From the NCBI GenBank assembly GCA_963790325.1, contig CAWBNY010000002.1, positions 1 through 64,000 on the forward strand: a DNA stretch of 64,000 nt. Reading direction: 5' to 3'. Source of the DNA: JAXDMK01 sp963790325 (lineage in GTDB: Bacteria; Actinomycetota; Acidimicrobiia; Acidimicrobiales; AC-14). The notes under the pieces are model-generated. The model made no database searches. It worked only from the letters and a program-made list of their open reading frames with translations, and was not told the origin of the DNA. Positions 9,424 through 17,824 of this stretch are shown piece after piece. Numbering within the stretch: position 1 is the stretch's first letter; every line of letters starts with the position of its first letter. Made by a program: the position numbers and the translations under genes.

Positions 9424-10235
9424 GCCGGGCCCCGTGGGTGGCGCACTTCGGCCTGACCCGCACCCCGTTCTCCAAGTCCATCGCGGCCAAGGACCTGTTC
9501 GGCCGGGACGCCCACGCCGAGGCGGTGGCCCGCATCAACTTCTGCGTCGCCGAGTCGGCGCTCGGGGTTCTCGTCGGCGACGTTGGTGCCGGCAAGACGG
9601 TGGCCGTGCGGGCCGCGGTGGCGAACCTGGACCCGACGTCGCACCACGTCGTCTACGTCCCCAATCCGGCCTTCGGCACCCGTGGGCTCTACGTCAGCAT
9701 CGTCACCGCCCTCGGTGGCCATCCCCGGTTTCACAAAGCCGAGGTCATGGCCCAGGCCGCCTCGTTGCTGGCCGCGGAAGAGGCCGAGCGGCACCGCCGG
9801 GTCGTCCTTGTGATCGACGAGGCCCACCTGCTGACACCGGCTCAGCTCGAGGAGCTGCGCCTGTTGACCAACGCCGAGATGGACTCGGCCAGCCCCTTCG
9901 CCGGCATCCTCGTCGGCCAGCCCATGCTGGCCCGGTCGCTGCGCATGGGCGTCTTCGCCGCCTTGGACCAGCGCATCGCCACCCGCTTCAGCCTGCGGGG
10001 GATGGACCTGGCCGAATCGGCCAGCTACCTCCGCCACCACTTGGCGCTGGCCGGCCGCAGCGACCCCCTCATCGCCGATGACGCCATCGCCCGCCTGCAC
10101 CGGGCGGCCAACGGCCTGCCCCGGGCCCTCAACAACGCCGCCGTCGCCGCGCTCATCGCCGCCGCTTCCGCCGGCAAGGCCCTCGTCGACGACACCTGCG
10201 CCCGCAAGGCGGTGGCCGAGCTGACCCGGGACTGA
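9420..10235 (+). CDS. ExeA/TniB-like AAA ATPase of the transposon
   Basis: This 271-aa ATPase has a Walker A motif GDVGAGKTVAV (about residues 52-62), a Walker B VVLVIDEAHLL (about 130-140) and an arginine-containing C-terminal lid. The opening VAHFGLTRTPFSK is typical of ExeA-type ATPases (cf. HFGL..PF). The TTG at 9420 gives the coupling overlap TTGA with the transposase stop; GTG at 9438 is an alternative. By analogy with TniB, IstB or MuB it would bind target DNA and activate the DDE transposase. It ends 57 bp before the candidate right inverted repeat. Confidence 0.85.
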   Translation: MSRAPWVAHFGLTRTPFSKSIAAKDLFGRDAHAEAVARINFCVAESALGVLVGDVGAGKTVAVRAAVANLDPTSHHVVYVPNPAFGTRGLYVSIVTALGGHPRFHKAEVMAQAASLLAAEEAERHRRVVLVIDEAHLLTPAQLEELRLLTNAEMDSASPFAGILVGQPMLARSLRMGVFAALDQRIATRFSLRGMDLAESASYLRHHLALAGRSDPLIADDAIARLHRAANGLPRALNNAAVAALIAAASAGKALVDDTCARKAVAELTRD

Positions 10236-10652
10236 ACACTCCATCCACACTCGCGAACGCTGGTCCTACGGGGCCGGCGTTCGTCGTTCAGCGGTCGGCA
10301 AATCACCGCGGCCGAACGGCCATCACGGATTCATGCCGAAGCGTGTGCAGCCAGCCCGGCCGGCAACAACCCCGATCGACGTGCAGTCGTGGCTCGCCGG
10401 GCTCCACGGCACCGAGCTCGTCCCGGTATGCGCCGGCGTATAGCGCCAACGGCCCCGTCATCAGCACCCTGCTCACCCTGCTGCGTGTTCTGGCCACGCT
10501 GTCTCCTTCCCTCGGATCGGGAAGGCAACGGTGGCCCGAACCAGCCGCGTTATGCCGACAAGATCTGGCTCCTCACCCCAGCTGACCTGCTACTTCACGC
10601 CGAGGTCGGCATAACGCCGAGGTCGGCATAATTGTGCTTGTGCCGATGTCGG
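10236..10652. other. Gene-poor stretch with degenerate integrase-like pieces
   Basis: I see no intact gene. A short run reading IDVQSWLAGLHGTEL (about 10375-10425) could be the N-terminal SAM-like part of the integrase whose C-terminus is at 10653, but stops and frame changes intervene. The stretch also holds the candidate transposon end (10281-10292) and the palindrome cluster (10549-10663). Confidence 0.5.
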
Positions 10653-10663
10653 CACAAGCACAA
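10549..10663. repeat. Cluster of GTCGGCATAA-type direct and inverted repeats with a 32-bp palindrome
   Basis: CGCCGAGGTCGGCATAA occurs twice in tandem at about 10599-10632, and an inverted copy of its end (CGTTATGCCGAC) lies at about 10549. The tandem runs into a perfect 15-bp inverted repeat with a 2-nt centre at 10632-10663 (arms TTGTGCTTGTGCCGA). All copies share the TGCCGA/TCGGCA half-site. The placement at the edge of a tyrosine-integrase remnant suggests recombinase or regulator binding sites. Confidence 0.7.
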
Positions 10664-10901
10664 TCTCAGGCACACCGCGGCCACGCTCGCCGCCGCCAGC
10701 GGGACGAGCCTCAAGGCGCTCATGGCCCGAATCGGGAACGCCTCGGTGGCCCCCGCGCTCCGGTACCAGCACGTGATCGACGCCAGGACGCCGACATCGT
10801 CCGCTACCTCGAGCGCTTCGGTGAGGAACCGCCACGCCCACTCCCAATGGACCCTTCACACCCAGCGGCGACAGCTCGATTCGAAGATTCGCAAAACATG
10901 A
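10653..10901 (+). pseudogene. Tyrosine integrase C-terminal remnant
   Basis: The segment reads HNLRHTAATLAAASG then KALMARIGNASVAPALRYQH. This matches the end of phage-type integrases: the HxLRHT box, the G-H/N box and the Tyr nucleophile in RYQH. The start of the gene is missing, and after about 10785 the sensible reading (DADIVRYLERFGEEP) lies in another frame. It is a dead fragment, possibly of the integrase that once inserted an island near tRNA-Ala. Confidence 0.65.
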
Positions 10902-10946
10902 CTGAGAAAGGGACCGATTAGATAAAATACGTATATGTAATTCGAA

Positions 10947-12587
10947 TCAGACTGAGTAGTAGCGGCGAGCCCTCGTCCGGCCTTCGGCACGTGCGAGGCC
11001 TGCACGGACGAGGTCGTTCAACAGGTGACGAACCACTGACGCTTCCTCGTCGATGACTTCTACGCCCTCGGCAGTCGAAAGACTTCCCCGACGCTGTATC
11101 TCGTCGAGGAGAAGCTGGCGCTTCCTGACCTGAGCCTCCATGCCCTGGCTGCCTGCTCGAAGCACAACCTCGTCCGACAACTCATACCGGCTTCCGCCGC
11201 GCTCGCCGACCCGAACGAGTAGTCCTTTCGCCACTGCTCCCGCCAAGATCGAATCCGCGTCCTTCTGGGGCATGAACTCGCGAAGTCGTCGACGTGTGAC
11301 AGAACCCTCCCGTCGAGCGAGCACAAGCGCACGCCGCTCCGGTGCCGAGAGTTGATAGCGACCAAGGAGAGTGAGCCAGACCTGATCCTCGACGTCCACG
11401 AGGAATCGATTTCTAATCTTTACCGTGACGGAGCTTGGCGTGGCGGCAAACATTGGCGCCTCCATTAAACGCGCCTCCATCTCTTGAATCATGCGGTCTA
11501 CGCCCTCGCCGTATTCCTCGACGAGGTCGAGAAGCTTTAGTAGCCGCGTGATGCGTCGGTTCCGGCTGTAATGCTCGTGCCGCATATTCTCGAGGGTGAT
11601 GTGACCCGGCAGGGCGCCAGGACTCTGGATCTCAATCCGATCGTCCCAAACGGTCACATCAATCGTCGCCCCGGACAGGCCGTAGTCGCGGTGGGCAAGA
11701 GCATTCAGTAGTGCCTCACGCAGCACAGCCTCTGGGTACTCCGGCAGGGTCTCGCGCCGCGTACCAACGACAGCTTGGTAGCGCTTCGTATGCTCGGCGA
11801 TGAACTTGAGACAGCACGCCAAGAGTTCCGTGAGAGGCCCCGTGCATTCCTCACGCGCCTCCGACGGGCCCGGACCTGGCCCGACACCTACCCGGCGAAC
11901 AAGCTGAACCGTCGCTCCGGGAACGTACTTGCCTGGGATCGCAGCGAAGAGAATGGCTGCTGCCGCTAACACCCGAGGACCAATGGGGGGCGTACCCGGA
12001 AGTGCTACGCCGAGATCCGTCAGCGCCCGTACGACGTTCTCGCGCCGAACACCAGTCCGGCCATCAGCCCGCAGCGCCTGATTCACCAAGGTCATGTCGA
12101 TGTCACCGGGATCAAAAGCAGAAAGCTCGTCGTCCTCCGCGGACCTCTCCTCGCGCTCACGAACGAACCGGGCCAGTGCGTCTCCTCGAAGGGGCTGGCA
12201 ATCACCCCCCACGCGCCTCAGCAACCGACCATCTGGTGTCGTGACAATCCGTCCTCGGACCTCTGGCACGGCTGTCACGGTGATCTCGAGGCTGCCAACT
12301 GCCAAGGAGCGAACCTGAACCTCGACGTCGCACTCGTTCGCATACCGAGTGATCCGATCGAGCGTGTTCTGTGACAGTGAGCAGCCAATGACGTTGAGAT
12401 CCCGATCGACACCATGGACGATCAGGCCACCCTCGGTCATCGCCATCGCCGGGACGGTGTCCCTGATGTCGTCGGGGACGCCCCTCTTGAAGTCAAGCTG
12501 TTCGTGCTCGACCCGCCCGAACAGGTCCCAGAACTCCTCCTCCGTCAGCCTCTCGGGAAGATCGTTGAGGCTGAGCTGGCGCGCCAT
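10947..12587 (-). CDS. AlbA_2 (Schlafen-like) and GHKL ATPase domain protein
   Basis: This 546-aa protein opens with an AlbA_2-type domain (about residues 20-145; HEQLDFKRG is the typical entry motif). A central segment with a GHKL-type ATP-binding region follows (about 280-375: EAVLREALLNALAHRDYG for the N box, DRIEIQSPG for the G1 box). C-terminal winged-helix segments complete it (about 415-545). Such proteins are annotated as putative transcriptional regulators or defence-associated ATPases and often ride on mobile islands. It stands alone between the integrase remnant and tRNA-Ala and has fewer extreme-GC codons than its neighbours by eye, which fits transfer. Function is not established. 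Confidence 0.8.
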   Translation of the reverse strand: MARQLSLNDLPERLTEEEFWDLFGRVEHEQLDFKRGVPDDIRDTVPAMAMTEGGLIVHGVDRDLNVIGCSLSQNTLDRITRYANECDVEVQVRSLAVGSLEITVTAVPEVRGRIVTTPDGRLLRRVGGDCQPLRGDALARFVREREERSAEDDELSAFDPGDIDMTLVNQALRADGRTGVRRENVVRALTDLGVALPGTPPIGPRVLAAAAILFAAIPGKYVPGATVQLVRRVGVGPGPGPSEAREECTGPLTELLACCLKFIAEHTKRYQAVVGTRRETLPEYPEAVLREALLNALAHRDYGLSGATIDVTVWDDRIEIQSPGALPGHITLENMRHEHYSRNRRITRLLKLLDLVEEYGEGVDRMIQEMEARLMEAPMFAATPSSVTVKIRNRFLVDVEDQVWLTLLGRYQLSAPERRALVLARREGSVTRRRLREFMPQKDADSILAGAVAKGLLVRVGERGGSRYELSDEVVLRAGSQGMEAQVRKRQLLLDEIQRRGSLSTAEGVEVIDEEASVVRHLLNDLVRAGLARAEGRTRARRYYSV

Positions 12588-12962
12588 CGCTGTAGATTAT
12601 CAAATCTTGTTCTCAGAAGGCGATCAATGCCTCATTCGGGACCAAGATTCAATAATCTTCGGGCCCGTCTTGGCCACCGTCAACGGTCGGCGTCGCGTGT
12701 GCGGGCGACACCGGTGAGGACGGGAACGCCTGAAGGGCCCTCAGCCAGCCGCCTACGTGCATGTTCCGGCCACCCTTCCTCCCGGGGAGGGAGCGACGCC
12801 CGAGAAACGTCATGTTCGGACCCGTCGGACCCGAGCTGCGAGTGCCCACCATCAACCGGCGCACATACCGACGCCCGTTTCTGGTGAGCACGTAGTGGGC
12901 ACGCCGGCCGTTCCGCCAGAGGTCACGAAGGGTCCGCAAGTCCCTGACCAGGACTTTTGTGG
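12588..12962. other. Intergenic stretch, no gene seen
   Basis: The stretch separates the AlbA_2-type gene from the 3' end of tRNA-Ala. A minus-strand open frame (12649-12987) overlaps the tRNA and resembles nothing I recognise. As tRNA 3' ends are common island insertion sites, this may be the scar of an integration, but I see no second copy of the tRNA end in the window. Confidence 0.5.
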
Positions 12963-13036
12963 TGGAGACGATGGGACTCGAACCCACGACCCCCTGCTTG
13001 CAAAGCAGGTGCTCTAGCCAGCTGAGCTACGTCCCC
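12963..13036 (-). tRNA. tRNA-Ala (anticodon TGC)
   Basis: The reverse strand gives a 74-nt cloverleaf: acceptor GGGGACG pairing with CGTCTCC (one G-U), D-arm AGCTCAGCTGGCTAGAGC, anticodon loop CTTTGCAAG with TGC, and T-arm GGGTTCGAGTCCC, with discriminator A. CCA is not encoded. In many actinobacteria alaT follows ileT beside gyrA; here tRNA-Ile is 35 kb away at 48029-48102. Confidence 0.95.
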
Positions 13037-13571
13037 AAGCCTACCGTTCTCGCCCCAAACCCCGTGTGAGCTGGGCTTTCGGTGTCCGCCCTCCTTCGTT
13101 CAGTTGCTGTCCAAGGGTCTCGACGGGTCGGGGACCTTGGCGAATCCGACCCTTTCGAGAAAGATTTTTGGGGGGAAGCGACGGCTCGATGCTACCGCCG
13201 GTCCAGCCACCTGACGTCGACGGGGCGAGCCCGCCCGGGCGCGCCAAAAATTGGGTCCACTGCGGAGACCGACGGAGGTTCGGTGGCCGGCCCCGGGCCG
13301 CATCTCGGTGGCGATGTACCCCACAGGTGCCGCGCCGGAATCGGCGAGGCCCGTTCTCGACAGGACGAGCGATGCGGGCACAGGGCCGGCCCCGGGCCCA
13401 GGTGGCGAGGACGTGGCGCAGGAGTGACAGGTCCGCAGCCACCGGGCGCCGGAACGCTCGCCGAACCCTGACCGAGGTACCGCAGACGGAGTAGGTCGGC
13501 CGTACAGCGACGGGACGATGGCAAGGGGGGCCTGCACTTGTACCGTCAGAGCGATGGGCCGCGGTCTTCGA
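13037..13571. other. Intergenic stretch upstream of the histidine kinase, no gene seen
   Basis: The open frames on both strands here have no recognisable motif and look like high-GC shadows. The region should hold the promoters of tRNA-Ala (leftward) and of the two-component operon (rightward); I cannot pick a convincing -35/-10 pair. Confidence 0.5.
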
Positions 13572-14675
13572 ATGAGCCGAAGCAACTGGTACAACGTGGC
13601 CCTGACGGCTGGTGCCCTCGCCATCAGTTTCAGCGTCCTGACGACCATGCAACTTTGGGATCCCGGACCCGTCGCCTGGCTCCTGGTGCTGGCGCACGTC
13701 ACGCCCATCGCCCTTCGCCGGAGAGCGCCGCGAGCCGCCTTCGCCGTGAGCGTAGGCGCGGGCGTCGCCTACCTGGCCGCGGGCTGGCCGATGGTGGGGC
13801 TGGGCATCGCCGCCTTGATCATGACGTACTCGCTCGCCGCGTACTCGGCTCGCTTCGACTCGGTCGTGGGGCTGATCGCCATCGAGCTGGGGCTGACCCT
13901 GGAGGCCCTGTTCGACAATGGGCGACCTCAGGTCGACACCCTCGTGGGCAATCTGATCGTCCTGGCCGCGGCGTGGTTCCTGGGGGACGGGGTCCGCCGG
14001 CGCCGGCAGGATGCCCTGTCCGAGCAGGAGCGCCTGGCCCGGCAAGCGGTGAGCGACGAGCGGCTGCGCATCGCTCGTGAGCTCCACGACGTGGTCGCCC
14101 ACAGCATGAGCGTGATCGCCGTGCAGGCGGGCGCCGGTCGTATGGTCATCGACGACGACCCCGAGCACGCCCGCCGGGCCCTCACTTCCATCGAGGAGAC
14201 GAGCAAGCGGGCGCTGAACGAGATGCGCAGGCTGCTCGGCGTGCTTCGGACGGACATGCCGGACGGCGCCGCGCTCGCGCCGGTCCCGACGCTGGACGAC
14301 CTCGACCGGTTGGTGGCGCATGCCGTGGAGGGCGGAACCCCGGTCGAGGTGTCGGTCGACGGCGACCGCGAGAAGGCGCCCGGCGGGATCGAGCTGGCGG
14401 CCTACCGGCTCCTCCAGGAGGCGCTGACCAACGTGCGCCGCCACGCCGCCGGTGCCCCCGCCCGGGTCCACGTCTCGTTCCAGCCGGCTGAGCTGATCAT
14501 CGAGGTCGAGAACCCGCTGGTCGACGGTCACGCAGCGATGGACCCGGGGGGGCACGGGCTCCTCGGGATGCGAGAGCGCGTGTCGCTCTACGGGGGCACG
14601 TTCGAAGCCGGACCGAGGCCGGACGGGACGTTCAGGGTGAGTGCCCGGATCCCGTACGAGACGGAAGCCCGGTGA
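13572..14675 (+). CDS. Sensor histidine kinase, DesK/NarL-pair type (HisKA_3)
   Basis: The 367-aa protein has four to five N-terminal membrane segments (about residues 8-140), a short linker helix, a HisKA_3 dimerisation domain with the phospho-acceptor in ARELHDVVAHSMS (about 175), and an HATPase with the N box in LLQEALTNVRRHA and the G box in GGHGLLGMRERV. The start chosen is ATG 13572 (MSRSNW); ATG 13554 or 13518 in frame are alternatives and no clear ribosome site decides. It precedes a LuxR-type regulator and an ABC exporter, a LiaSR/BceSR-like arrangement. It probably senses membrane or antibiotic stress through its membrane part and phosphorylates the regulator. Confidence 0.9.
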   Translation: MSRSNWYNVALTAGALAISFSVLTTMQLWDPGPVAWLLVLAHVTPIALRRRAPRAAFAVSVGAGVAYLAAGWPMVGLGIAALIMTYSLAAYSARFDSVVGLIAIELGLTLEALFDNGRPQVDTLVGNLIVLAAAWFLGDGVRRRRQDALSEQERLARQAVSDERLRIARELHDVVAHSMSVIAVQAGAGRMVIDDDPEHARRALTSIEETSKRALNEMRRLLGVLRTDMPDGAALAPVPTLDDLDRLVAHAVEGGTPVEVSVDGDREKAPGGIELAAYRLLQEALTNVRRHAAGAPARVHVSFQPAELIIEVENPLVDGHAAMDPGGHGLLGMRERVSLYGGTFEAGPRPDGTFRVSARIPYETEAR

Positions 14676-14775
14676 GCGAGCACGCCGGCCGGGCCGGCCG
14701 GCCACACCGGAGCGCGGCGGGGGAACCGGCCGCGAGGCCCCGCAGAACACGCGAGCGCAGGGCCCAGGAGTCTCA

Positions 14776-15441
14776 GTGACGGTCCGGGTCGCGGTGGCCG
14801 ACGACCAGCCGCTCGTGCTCGAGGGGTTCGCCACCATCGTCGGCCGGGCGTCCGACCTGGAGCTGGTGGGTCAGGCGTCGGACGGGGAGGCCGCCGTCCG
14901 TCTCGCTCGGTCGGCCCGACCCGACGTGTTTCTCATGGACGTCCGCATGCCCGTGCTCGACGGGATCGCGGCCACCCGCCGCATCACCTCCGACCCGGAC
15001 ACGAAGGAGGTGCGCGTGCTCATACTGACCACTTTCGACCTGGACGAGTACGTGTACGCGGCGCTGCGCGCCGGGGCCAGCGCGTTCCTGCTGAAGGACG
15101 TCGGGCCCGAGGCGCTCCTGGAGGGGATCCGAGTGGTCGCCGCGGGGGACGCGCTGCTCGCGCCGAGCGTCACTCGCCGCCTCATCGAGCAGTACAGCAA
15201 GAGACCCGAAGGCGTACCGCTCGATCACCGCAGCCTGGCCGTGCTGACCGACCGCGAGCGCGAGGTCCTCGCCCTGGTCGGCAGAGGGCTGTCGAACCAG
15301 GAGATCGCCGAGCGCCTCATCATGAGCCCGGCGACGGCAAAGACCCACGTGGTGAGGACGATGTCCAAGCTCAACGCCGGAGACCGGGCGCACCTGGTGG
15401 TCATCGCCTACGAGACGGGGCTCGTCACCCCCGGAGGCTGA
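14776..15441 (+). CDS. LuxR/NarL-type response regulator
   Basis: This 221-aa regulator starts with GTG at 14776, six nt after CAGGAG. The receiver domain (about 1-120) shows the acidic pair in VAVADDQP, the phospho-acceptor Asp in DVFLMDVRMP (about 55), the Thr in LILTTFD and the Lys in FLLKDVGP. The LuxR helix-turn-helix (about 150-215) has LTDREREVLALVGRGLSNQEI. It is 100 bp downstream of its partner kinase. The ABC exporter 98 bp further on is the likely target. Confidence 0.93.
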   Translation: MTVRVAVADDQPLVLEGFATIVGRASDLELVGQASDGEAAVRLARSARPDVFLMDVRMPVLDGIAATRRITSDPDTKEVRVLILTTFDLDEYVYAALRAGASAFLLKDVGPEALLEGIRVVAAGDALLAPSVTRRLIEQYSKRPEGVPLDHRSLAVLTDREREVLALVGRGLSNQEIAERLIMSPATAKTHVVRTMSKLNAGDRAHLVVIAYETGLVTPGG

Positions 15442-15539
15442 GCTACACCACCTGAGGTACGCGCCTACCGCTGTGGGCGCACCCGAGATCGATCCCCCTG
15501 GGCGACGATGCGCGACATCGGTTCCGTCACGCTGCAGGT

Positions 15540-16448
15540 ATGGAACCGATACTCATCGACGGGCTCACCAAGCGCTACGGTCCCGTCCTCGCGGTCGACG
15601 ACCTGAGCTTCTCCGTGCCCGCCGGCCGGGTCACGGGCTTCCTCGGCCCGAACGGCGCCGGCAAGACCACGACCCTGCGCATCCTGCTCGGCCTGGTCCA
15701 CCCCACCGACGGCTCGGCCAGGATCGAAGGTGTCGCGTACGCCGACCTGGCCGACCCCGCCCGGACCGTCGGCGCAGTGCTCGAGGCAACCTCGTTCCAT
15801 CCCGGCCGCCGGGCCCGGGACCACCTCAGGATCCTCGCCGCGGCGGCGGGGATGGCGCCGTCCCGTGTGGACCAGACGCTCGAGCGGGTCGGCCTGGCCA
15901 CCGCCGCTGACCGCCGGGTCGGGGCCTTCTCGCTGGGTATGCGCCAGCGCCTCGGCCTGGCCGCGGCCCTGCTCGGAGAGCCGGCGATCCTGGTCCTGGA
16001 CGAGCCGACGAACGGCCTGGATCCCGACGGTGTCCGCTGGCTGCGGGGGTTGGTCCGGCAACTGGCGTCGGAGGGACGCACCGTGCTCGTGTCGAGCCAT
16101 CTGCTCTCCGAGGTGGCCCAGACGGTGGACGACGTGGTCATCATCGCCAACGGCCGGCTCGTCGCCCACGGCCCGATCGCCGACGTCGCCGGCCGGGCCG
16201 CCAGCCGGTTCACCGTGTTGCTCCGCACACCCGACACGGTCGAAGCCCGGCGGGCGCTGACGGCGGCGGATCTCGAGGTCACCCTCGAGGATGACGGCGC
16301 GTTGGTCGTCTCCGGCGCGACGCGCGACGCGGTCGGTCGGGGCGTGGCCAAGGCCGGCATCACGCTCTACGAGATGCGGCCCCTCGACCGCACGCTCGAG
16401 GACGCCTTCCTCGAGCTGACGACGTCCCGTGAAGGGAGCGAGCCGTGA
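15540..16448 (+). CDS. ABC transporter ATP-binding protein, drug/bacitracin-export type
   Basis: This 302-aa ATPase has Walker A GPNGAGKTTT (about 36), a Q-loop replaced by the EATSFHPG region, signature FSLGMRQRLG (about 130), Walker B ILVLDEPTNGLDP (about 153) and the switch His in SSHLL. The C-terminal 90 residues form the usual accessory domain of DrrA/BcrA-type ATPases. The stop overlaps the permease start by 4 bp (ATGA-type coupling at 16445-16448). With the preceding two-component pair it forms a sensor-regulated exporter, substrate unknown. Confidence 0.92.
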   Translation: MEPILIDGLTKRYGPVLAVDDLSFSVPAGRVTGFLGPNGAGKTTTLRILLGLVHPTDGSARIEGVAYADLADPARTVGAVLEATSFHPGRRARDHLRILAAAAGMAPSRVDQTLERVGLATAADRRVGAFSLGMRQRLGLAAALLGEPAILVLDEPTNGLDPDGVRWLRGLVRQLASEGRTVLVSSHLLSEVAQTVDDVVIIANGRLVAHGPIADVAGRAASRFTVLLRTPDTVEARRALTAADLEVTLEDDGALVVSGATRDAVGRGVAKAGITLYEMRPLDRTLEDAFLELTTSREGSEP

Positions 16449-17191
16449 ACGCGCTGTTGCGGGCCGAGGCCAGGAAGATCCTGACGACCCGGTCGACCGT
16501 CCTCGTTTCCGGATTCGTTCTCCTGTACCCGGTTCTGGCCCTCCTACCTGCCCTCTTCGCCCCTCGCCAGCCAGCTGTCGACGAGAGCTCCATCCTCGAT
16601 GTCGTGCGCGGCGGCGCAGGAGTCCTGACCCTCGCCGTCCTGGTGCTCGGCATCCTGGCCGTGGCCGGGGAGCACCGCCACGGCACGATCGTGCCGACCC
16701 TCCTGGTGTCACCCCGGCGCGGGCGGTTCGTGGCGGCCAAGCTCGGGTCCCAGGCGGCCCTCGGCGCCATCCTGGCCCTCGCCGTCTCTGCGATCGGTCT
16801 GATCACGGGGACGGTTTACCTGGGCAGTCGGGACGTCTCGGTCGACCTGCTGTCCGCCGACGTGCTGCTGACGGTGTCCGCGGTGGCCCTGGTCGTCACG
16901 CTCTACGCCGTCTCAGGCGCGGCGGTAGGCGCGCTGGTGAAGAACCAGACGGCGGCGGTGGCCGGAGCGCTCGTGTGGGTGCTGACCGTCGAGAACGCCG
17001 TCCCGCTCGTGCTCCGCGACCCGGAACTGAAGCGTTGGATGCCGGGCGGCCTCGGCGACCGCCTCCTCCACGCGGCCGATCCCGTGGCCGGCGCAGGGAA
17101 CGCCTGGCTGGCGCTCGCCATGCTCACCGGCGTGGCCGCTCTGCTCGCCGGCGCCGCCTTCGTCCGCACCAAGACCGCCGACCTCCACTGA
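16445..17191 (+). CDS. ABC transporter permease (ABC-2 type)
   Basis: The 248-aa protein begins with a short cytoplasmic helix (NALLRAEARKILTTRST) typical of ABC-2 permeases. Six hydrophobic segments follow, at about residues 20-40, 60-80, 105-127, 140-165, 170-187 and 222-240. It would form the membrane channel for the ATPase encoded immediately upstream, with which it is translationally coupled. Confidence 0.88.
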   Translation: MNALLRAEARKILTTRSTVLVSGFVLLYPVLALLPALFAPRQPAVDESSILDVVRGGAGVLTLAVLVLGILAVAGEHRHGTIVPTLLVSPRRGRFVAAKLGSQAALGAILALAVSAIGLITGTVYLGSRDVSVDLLSADVLLTVSAVALVVTLYAVSGAAVGALVKNQTAAVAGALVWVLTVENAVPLVLRDPELKRWMPGGLGDRLLHAADPVAGAGNAWLALAMLTGVAALLAGAAFVRTKTADLH

Positions 17192-17219
17192 CCACAACAA
17201 CCGTAAGGGAGTGACTGCA

Positions 17220-17444
17220 ATGGAAGCGAGCTTCACCATCCTGTTCCTGCTCTTCATCCTCGCCACCACCGTGTTCTGGATCTGGGCCCTCGTCGACGTG
17301 ATTCGGCGGCCGAGTGAGAACCTGCAACGAGGGAGTCAGCTGACATGGGCCCTGGTCATAGCCATCACCCACAGCGTCGGCGCCGCCGCCTACGTGCTCC
17401 TCGGCCGGCCCCGCGGCGCGGGGATCGCGAGCGTGCGTCGATGA
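17220..17444 (+). CDS. Small membrane protein, PLDc_N-like
   Basis: This 74-aa protein has two membrane helices (about residues 5-27 and 40-63) separated by a short loop with DVIRRP. The pattern, with aromatic WIWALVDV and a late Gly-rich turn, resembles the phospholipase_D-nuclease N-terminal (PLDc_N) family of unknown function, which often ends exporter operons. ATG 17220 is chosen over GTG 17211 because TAAGGGAG at 17203-17210 is then correctly spaced. The stop overlaps the next ATG (17441-17444). Confidence 0.75.
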   Translation: MEASFTILFLLFILATTVFWIWALVDVIRRPSENLQRGSQLTWALVIAITHSVGAAAYVLLGRPRGAGIASVRR

Positions 17445-17824
17445 AGGCGGTGGCGGTGGCGGCCCTGATCCTGGGGCTGAGCGCCTGCGGCACCGGTGTC
17501 GTCGACGAGAAGGGGTGGAACAAGGCCCTCAAGCGGGGATACCCGTGCGCCGAGCTCATCGACATCGCCGCAGGCCTGCCGCCGTCGGTCGATCGGGGGA
17601 AGGTCGCCGATGACCTCCGCCGGGCCGGCTGTGAGCCCCATTCAGCCCCGGCCGCAGTACCGGCGGTCGCCCAGGGATCGGGGGAGGGGTGCTGCCGGGT
17701 AGTCCGAGGATTGGTGCCAGCACCCCCCGGAAGTAGTGATCGCACCATCGACTGGGACTCCCGCCTGTCGTTTGATACCGGGAAAAACGAGACCGGGAGC
17801 GATCATGCGCAATCGCACAACTGA
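17441..17824 (+). CDS. Putative small lipoprotein
   Basis: The 127-aa product begins with a lipoprotein signal (KAVAVAALILGLSACGTG), with the lipobox LSAC giving Cys17 as the lipidated residue. The mature part has two further Cys and a C-terminal low-complexity tail. The last 20 bp overlap the start of the flavin monooxygenase gene, so the true C-terminus could be shorter if a frameshift is present. No function can be given. Confidence 0.6.
   Translation: MKAVAVAALILGLSACGTGVVDEKGWNKALKRGYPCAELIDIAAGLPPSVDRGKVADDLRRAGCEPHSAPAAVPAVAQGSGEGCCRVVRGLVPAPPGSSDRTIDWDSRLSFDTGKNETGSDHAQSHN

Larger units (their letters stand above)
7311..10292 (+). mobile_element. Candidate DUF6431/DDE transposase/AAA ATPase transposon
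   Basis: Three genes in one direction encode a zinc-ribbon/HTH protein, a DDE transposase and an ExeA-like AAA ATPase, the logic of Tn5053/Tn7/Mu-type elements in which an ATPase selects targets for the transposase. Possible ends are GCTGAACGGCGA at 7311-7322 and the inverted TCGTCGTTCAGC at 10281-10292 (11 of 12). These repeats are short and may be chance, so the boundaries are uncertain. The unit lies just after the truncated TnpB remnant. Confidence 0.5.

Noticed and set aside
12649..12987. A minus-strand 112-aa protein gene ending beyond tRNA-Ala
   Set aside because: It begins inside the tRNA gene and has no recognisable motif; the reading is probably incidental.
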